From Dipteronia dyeriana (taxonomy: Eukaryota > Streptophyta > Magnoliopsida > Sapindales > Sapindaceae), in assembly GCA_032871835.1 (NCBI GenBank), contig CM065295.1, positions 71,412,587-71,476,586 on the forward strand: DNA of 64,000 nt. The letters run 5' to 3'. Both the position numbers and the translations under genes were made by a program. Shown here piece by piece: positions 57,817 to 64,000 of this stretch. The notes under the pieces were generated by a model. The model worked only from the letters and a program-made list of their open reading frames with translations. It was not told the origin of the DNA and searched no databases. The number at the start of each line of letters is the position of its first letter. Position 1 is the first letter of the stretch.

Positions 57817-58566
57817 TAGACATGACCACGGTTCAGTTCGAACCGTAAAATCGAACCGTAACCAGAACCGGAACTGTGGAACCGTAACCGGAACCTTGAG
57901 GCTTAAGGTTCAGTTCCGGTTCTTCAATTTCAAAAATCGGTCTGGAACCGGCGGTTCAGTTCCGGTTCTAGACCAATTTTTTTTTAATTTTTTTTAGGTT
58001 TGGCCGCCACTCATGAATCACCAGAATATATATATATATATATTATTTTTATTTTTTTATCTTCTCACTCTCTCATCTTCCAAATTTCTCTATTCTCTCT
58101 CCCTCTCTCTATTTCTTTCCTTCACTCCAAACGACCATCGGCGATCTCTTCTTCATTCATTCGCCGTCGATCACCGGTGATCTTTTCTTCGATCTCTTCT
58201 TGTTCTCTTCGATCTCTCTCTCTTCGATCTCTTCGATTTCTTCGATCTCTTCCTTTTCGATTTGTATTTGTGATTTGTGTGATGATTTGTGTGGCGGCTG
58301 GTGAAGGCTTGTGTGATGATTTGTGATTTGTATTTATCTTCTTCTCTTCGACAATTAGGGTTTGTGATTTTATGATTGATGTCATCTGGGTAATTGGGTG
58401 TGACAGTGAGAGTTTGGTTTAGAAGATGGCTGATATGGGTACTTGGATTTGTGAGAACTGAGAGTGAATCACATACATTTTTTTTTAAAAACTGAACCGT
58501 CTGAACCGGTTGAATCGGAACTGGAACCGACGGTTTGGAACCAGACCGGAACTGTGGTCATGTCTA
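57817..58566. mobile_element. hAT non-autonomous element, 750 bp
   Basis: Terminal inverted repeats TAGACATGACCACGGTTC (left) and TAGACATGACCACAGTTCC (right, reversed). The 8-bp duplication TATTGGTT is perfect on both sides (57,809-57,816 and 58,567-58,574). Subterminal regions are dense in aaccggaac and gaaccgtaac motifs in both orientations. The middle carries a (TA)n tract, a CT-rich leader-like stretch and tandem tcttcgatctc repeats, likely the 5' region of an ancestral transposase gene. No transposase remains. Confidence 0.88.
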
Positions 58567-58574
58567 TATTGGTT

Positions 58575-58975
58575 TGGTAAGAAAATATTTTGGGATGGGA
58601 TTCTATCCAATCTACACACCCAAATCGGCCAGTGAAATCATACCAAGCACAAAACCTAAATTGAACTCTTTTCGAAAGCTTTATAGCTCTGCACCATTGA
58701 ACCGGCTGGTTGAAGTTGATTCCGCATTGATGATTTGATTCCTTTTGTTGTTATTGATCACCCATTTATTTAATTCTAGATTAATTTGTTGTTTATTCGT
58801 GATGATATGATTGAATCATTAAAATTTTTATCCCTTCCTTTTCATCCACTTAATTTGTTTTATTACGACCATAATGTGGGCCAAAATCGGTGGTTGTTAT
58901 TCTCTTTTGCATCACTAGCATATATACCATTAGAGCCATTTAATATTTGAGTTATGAGATTCATAAACTCTACAT
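58575..58975. other. Spacer between hAT and copia elements
   Basis: No gene recognised. It ends in GAAGA (58,976-58,980), the target duplication of the next element. Confidence 0.45.
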
Positions 58976-58980
58976 GAAGA

Positions 58981-59287
58981 TGTTAAAGATAATGTTAGTT
59001 AATCTTGTTATTCGTGTATATGAAGTATTAGTTTAGTTAAAATAGTTAAAATAGGATTTTCCGTTTTATTGTACAGATTGTCTAAGTAGGATTTCCTGTC
59101 ATAGGATTTCCTGTTTTACTTCAATTGTCTTTTAAGTATGATTTTTTTTTAGGATTTCCTGATTTCCTGTCTTCTAAGTAGGATTTCCTGTTTCATTTGT
59201 ATCAAAACTGTTGTTCAATATCTCTGTATATATATTGTTAAATAATAAAACGTGAGATGCAATTATGTACCGTTTCAATTCTCTATA
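58981..59287 (+). repeat. 5' LTR of the 59-64 kb copia element
   Basis: Starts TGTTAAAGATAATGTTAG and ends ATTCTCTATA, directly followed by the primer site TGGTATCAG (59,288). It contains repeated taggatttcctgt motifs. The end is TA rather than the usual CA in both LTRs. Confidence 0.9.
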
Positions 59288-59332
59288 TGGTATCAGTTTA
59301 TTAATAACTCAAAAGAGTAAATCATTCCAACA

Positions 59333-60090
59333 ATGGCCACCTCTGCTTCTTCTTCCTCAACCTCTGTAACAATCATCTCATCCTCTACCTCCACCCTTGA
59401 CGTCATCTCGTTTGAAAATTCATCCGAAAACAACACCATATTCTCCATCAACATAGCTGCTCAAGCACCTCTGAAACTCACAGCGACAACCTATCGCTCC
59501 TGGAAACTTCAATTTCACACCCTTCTAGTTGGTTTTGATCGCATGGAATTTATTGATGGAACACATCCATATCCTCCAGCAACCTTCACACTTGGCGACA
59601 CCACCACACTAAATCCGGTGCATCATATATAGGTCAGGCAAGATCAGTTGTTACTAAACGCAATACTTGGCTCCATATCTCCGTCCATAATCCCTGTTAT
59701 TGCTTCTGTTAAAACCGCACACAATGCATGGACGACACTTGCTAACACATATGTGAAACCCTCCAAAGGACACATCATGCACCTCAAAGACGTCCTCACC
59801 AATATCTCAAAAGTTTCACAATCCATAACTGAATTCTTACAACATGCCAAAAGCATTGCAAACGAGTTGGCTATGCTCGATGCTTCGAAAAACTGTAAGG
59901 ATTTGACAGACAAAATCCTAAATGGCATGAGAGATGAGTTCAAAGATATATACGTCGTAATTCGTGCTCGTGATTCCGTAGTCACGTTTGAAGAACTACA
60001 TGAGAAGCTACTCAACTTTGAGGCAGTCCTGAAGCAAGAAAATTCGAACAACAATAAGTTACCCATTACGACAAAATTTGTTACCTAACC
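59333..60090 (+). pseudogene. Copia gag, 59-64 kb element
   Basis: Opens MATSASSSSTSVTIISSSTS and continues KLTATTYRSWKLQFHTLLVG and MEFIDGTHPYPPA. After a TAG at about 59,630 the same frame goes on QLLLNAILGSISPSIIPVIA, HNAWTTLANTYVKPSKGHIM and DEFKDIYVVIRARDS, ending FVT-stop at 60,088. These are UBN2-family gag motifs. Except for the internal stop, this part is well preserved. Confidence 0.85.
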
Positions 60091-63000
60091 CAACACAGGT
60101 GGTAACCAAGCCAATCATAACCAAAATTTTAGCAACAACAGATCGAATGCACAACCAACACAAAACACAAACCAGTTGCCATAAATTCCCAACCCCGAAA
60201 TCCTTCCTTTCAGGTAAACAGGTCCGACGATCTAAGGCATTACCGTGGTTTATGTCAGTTGTGCGGTGATCAAGGGCACACAACCAAGAGATGTTTGACC
60301 TATAGCTACTCTCCGGTCGGTACAAATCAACGTCAGCATTTGACTGACTCTCATACACAATGGCAATCACGTGCACACTTCGCTGCACTATATTCGTCCA
60401 CTCTTGAATGGTTTCTTGACTCAGGTGCTTCACACCATGTCACCTCTGATCTACAGAACCTGTCTATACACTCTTTCTATATAATGGTTCTGATGACATT
60501 ATGTGGTGATGGCTTAGGTTTGGCTATCGCTCATATTGGTTCTTTGCATTTACCTATCAAAAACTCATCATTTCTATTATCTGATGTCTTGTGCGTACCC
60601 AACATGAAACAAAACTTTATATCTGTCCTAAAATTTTGTGTATCTAACCAAGTTACTGTTGATTTTTTACCTTTTTCTTTTGTTGTGAAAGATCTTCATA
60701 CGGGGCACAACTCATGCAAGGACAGACTACGAACGAAGTCTATGAGTGGCCATCTCATACTCAGCCTGAGAATCGCCCATCATTGCTTTTTCAAGCAACA
60801 AGGCCTCTCTCTCTGACTGGCATTGTCGATTAGGTCATCCATCACCAAATTTTTTGTCTAAATTAATGTCTTCCCAAGCAGTGTATGTTCTTCCATCTAG
60901 TAATTCTAGCAATTCATGTAGTGCTTGTCAAATTAATAAAACTCATAAGTTGACTTTTTCAGTATCCACTGTTGTTAGTTCTAAACCTCTTGAAATTATT
61001 TATTCTGATGTTTGGAGCTCTATAGTTATCTCTAGAGATGGTTACAAGTACTATGTACCATTTGTTGACCACTTCACAAAATACACGTGGTTGTATCCTT
61101 TAAAACTCAAATCAAACATACATGTCATTTTCATTCGCTTCAAAACCTTAGTGGATTTTTTTTTTCAAAAACTCCATCATCTCACTTTACAGTGACAATG
61201 GTGGTGAATACATTGCACTAAGAAAAATACTGGCAACCTATGGTATCTCATACTTCACTACGTCACCACACTCACTGAAACATATTGGTGTTTCCGAGCA
61301 TCAACATCGTCACATAGTAAAGACTGGCTTATCTCTTCTCATACATGCCTCACTTCCTCTCACATTGTGGTCCTATGCTTTTCAGACTACTGTACACCTA
61401 ATTAATAGGATGCCTACATCAGTCCTAGACATGCCGTCTCCTTTTGAAAAAATCTTTGGTATAAGTCCGTCATACGCTAAGTTGCACTTGTTTGGGTGCC
61501 TTTGCTACCCCGTTGATTAAACCTTACAATAGTCACAAACTTGAACCTCAGTCTACGACATACATTTTTATAGGGTACTCAGTCCCAAAGTGCTAACCAC
61601 TACTTACATCCGGAAACAGACCGTATATTGTTTCTAGACATGTCAATTTCGTTGAGTTAGTCTTTCCATATAAAACAATCCATGTTCACCTTTCTAGATC
61701 TAGCTCCCAAACGTGTTCCTCTTAGCTACCTCATGAGTCCTCATTTGTCACAATTTCGGTCTCCCATGCCCACTCATCATCTAATTCAGCTGTGCATGAG
61801 ATTCCTCGAGAGATCACGCTCCCTAATTCCTAAGCAAGGGTTGTGACTCCGCCTTCACCACCACCACAATCGGTCAACTCTCCCATGCAACCTACCATTC
61901 TCCCAGCCGAACTATGCACCACCCAAAATACCGCACCAAGTGCCACCCAAAACTCCCCAACGATCGCACCTGCCACCACCCATAATACGCCTAAAACACT
62001 AAACCGGACCTACCTGAAACAACCACCACCACCGGTCATCCCATGATCACCCGATCCAAAAATGACATACACAAACCTCTATCCAAAATGTCATTAACCA
62101 GTGTATTATCTTCCGTCAATGTCGAGCCCACTTGTGCTTCTCGAGCATTGAAAATTCCAGAGTAGAGACATGCAATGTCTGAGGAGTTTGATGCTCTTGT
62201 GTGCAACAAAATGTGGGATTTAGTTCCTTCGAGTGCTTCGGATAGTGTTGTGGGATGTAAGTGGGTGTTTCGCATTAAACGTTCTCTGAATGGCTCAATC
62301 TCAAGGTATAATACTCAACTAGTAGCTAAAGGATTTCATCAGCAATCAGGCCTTGATTACACTGACGCTTTTAGTCATGTTATCAAAACTACTACAATCT
62401 GTGTCACACTGAATATAGCAGTGTCACGTGGGCAGTCTCTCCGCCAACTTGATGTGAACAATGTGTTTCTACAGAGACACCTGTCTGAAATAGTTTTTAT
62501 GTCCCAACCCCTAGGGTTTACGGATCCTGCATATCTGTGACATGTTTGTCATCTTAAAAAGGTGATCTATGGTCTCAAGCAGGCACCTCGAGCTTGGTAT
62601 AATGAGCTTCACTAGTTTTTTCTCTAGAATGGGTTTGTCAACTCACACTCCGATACCTCTTTGTTTACATTTGATACTAATGGTTGTATTCTTTTTCTGT
62701 TGGTAGATGTTGACGACATTGTTGTCACTGGGAGTCATGGTGATCTAGTTGACATGTTTGTGTTAACTCTAGCTCGGAGGTTATCCATCAAAGACCTTGG
62801 TTATTTGTCTTATTTTCTCAAGGTTGAGGTCTTTTTCTATTCGGCTGGTCTGTATCTCTCTCAGTAAAAGTATGTCCTCGATCTCCTATCTGGCACCAAG
62901 ATGTTTGATGCCAAGCTGGTCTCCACACCGCTACCTGCTTATCATGATCTCAAACTTCTTGATGGCACTGCTCTCATGGCCACTGAATTTTGCCAGGTAA

Positions 63001-63650
63001 TTGGGGCCTTGCAATATTTGTCATTTAATCGCCCTGACATTGCCTTTGCAGTAAATAAACTTGCTCAGTTCATGCATTGTATGACGACTGGTCATTGGTC
63101 CCTTGTAAAACATCTCATGCGATAACTGTGTGGTACGGTTAATCATGACTTGCTATTGCGTCGTGACTCTCCTATATCACTCCATGCATACTTTGACGCT
63201 GATTGAGCTGGAAATACAAATAACTGCATCTCGATCAGTGCATATGTTGTCTTTTTTGAGTCGAATACTGTCTCATGGTGCTCTCGCAAACATCACACGG
63301 TTGCTAGGTTATCAACTGAAGCTGAGTATAGGGTTGTTGCCCACACTGCCGTAAAAGTTATCTGGCTATCCTCTCTGCTGCATGAGTTTCCTGTTTTGTC
63401 CTCTATTCCACCAACAATTTTCTGTGACAATATTAGTGCCACGTATCTCTGTTCTAATCATGTGTTCCACTCCCTTATGAATCATATTGCCATTGATTTT
63501 TATTCCGTTTGGGAAAAGGTTCAAAGTGGTAAGCTTCGAGTCTCACATATCGCTTCTGCTGATCAACTGGCTGAATCGTTCACCAAACCTTTGTCCAAGA
63601 CTAGATTCTCTCTGTTACTGTCCAAGATTGGTATGTCAGAAATGCCCACC
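60091..63650 (+). pseudogene. Copia zinc knuckle and pol, 59-64 kb element
   Basis: CCHC knuckle at 60,253-60,294 (CQLCGDQGHTTKRC). Protease WFLDSGASHHVTS at 60,409 with catalytic DSG. Integrase zinc domain (WHCRLGHPSP ... CSACQINKTH) at 60,817-60,945 and core IIYSDVWSS, YYVPFVDHFTKYTWLYPLKL near 60,995-61,110. A frameshift follows near 61,165-61,195 and stops to about 62,165. Reverse transcriptase from 62,175 (MSEEFDALVCNKMWDLVPSS, LRQLDVNNVFLQ, VDVDDIVVTGSHG at 62,700). RNase H about 62,990-63,650 (GALQYLSFNRPDIAFAVNKL, then SADQLAESFTKPLSKTR). Stops at about 62,538, 62,613, 62,866 and 63,123 and several frameshifts make it non-functional. Confidence 0.88.
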
Positions 63651-63664
63651 ATCTTGCAGGGGCG

Positions 63665-63968
63665 TGTTAAAGATAATGTTAGTTAATCTTGTTATTTGTG
63701 TATATGAAGTATTAGTTTAGTTAAAATAGTTAAAATAGGATTTCCCATTTTATTGTACAGATTGTCTAAATAGGATTTACTGTCTTAGGATTTCCTGATT
63801 TCCTATTTTACTTCAATTGCCTTTTAAGTAGGATTTCCTGATTTCCTGTCTTCTAAGTAGGATTTTCTATTTCATTTGAAACAAAATTGTTGTTCAATAT
63901 CTCTGTATATATATATTGTTCAATAATAAAGTGTGAGATGTAATTCTACACAATTTCAATTCTCTATA
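63665..63968 (+). repeat. 3' LTR of the 59-64 kb copia element
   Basis: Starts TGTTAAAGATAATGTTAG and ends ATTCTCTATA, directly before GAAGA. About 304 bp, similar to the 5' LTR throughout, with scattered substitutions and a missing stretch in the taggatttcctg repeats. Confidence 0.9.
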
Positions 63969-64000
63969 GAAGATAACTAGATCAGGCAATAGGTATAAAG

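Larger units (their letters stand above)
58981..63968 (+). mobile_element. Copia element, nearly full length, decayed
   Basis: About 5.0 kb with short LTRs (307 and 304 bp) and perfect 5-bp duplications GAAGA (58,976-58,980 and 63,969-63,973). All copia domains are present in order: gag, CCHC knuckle, protease, integrase, reverse transcriptase, RNase H. The TYLCSNHVFHSLMNHIAIDF type of RNase H end and short LTRs suggest an Ale/Retrofit-like lineage. Many stops and frameshifts. LTRs differ at a moderate number of sites. The family is distinct from copies A and B. Confidence 0.9.

Overview
The window is nuclear DNA of a flowering plant, most likely a eudicot. It is AT-rich, its genes have GT-AG introns, and it holds three recognisable host genes in a dense layer of nested plant transposons. 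The species cannot be named from the sequence. No operon-like structure, CRISPR array, rRNA or tRNA gene was seen.

Host genes: (1) a plant cysteine oxidase (oxygen sensor of the N-degron pathway), + strand, five exons, 35,249-38,764; (2) a plastid-type enolase (ENO1-like), - strand, seven exons, 42,990-39,672, tail to tail with the first; (3) a tetraspanin, + strand, two exons (49,029-49,520 and 57,152-57,499), whose single 7.6-kb intron holds a whole copia retrotransposon with target-site duplications. A fourth gene, a beta-carbonic anhydrase, survives only as a broken 3' half (3,611-4,177) cut by a copia LTR.

Layout: 1-3,605, 5' end of a minus-strand copia element whose gag is split by a solo LTR. 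3,611-4,177, carbonic anhydrase pseudogene. 4,559-7,010, CACTA terminus, a hAT-like MITE and simple repeats. About 6,800-17,290, a nested set: outer inverted repeats surround a decayed Mutator-like element of the Kaonashi type (Ulp1-protease-like gene on +, mudrA transposase on -, GATCGAG minisatellites inside each end). 17,300-27,200, LTR-like sequence, a hAT fragment, a decayed Sirevirus-like pol and an unidentified decayed coding block. 27,419-33,824 and 50,235-55,795, two copies of one non-autonomous copia family that share the same internal deletion. 34,017-34,754, a Mutator-like MITE. 43,839-45,694 and 57,817-58,566, two hAT elements with perfect 8-bp duplications. 47,070-48,412, a deletion derivative related to the large Mutator element. 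58,981-63,968, a nearly complete copia element of a different family.

The host genes belong to unrelated pathways and show no sign of working together. The interest of the window lies in how the mobile elements are nested, and in sequence structures that accompany them: minisatellites of alternating orientation, a shared deletion, and duplications next to a splice acceptor.
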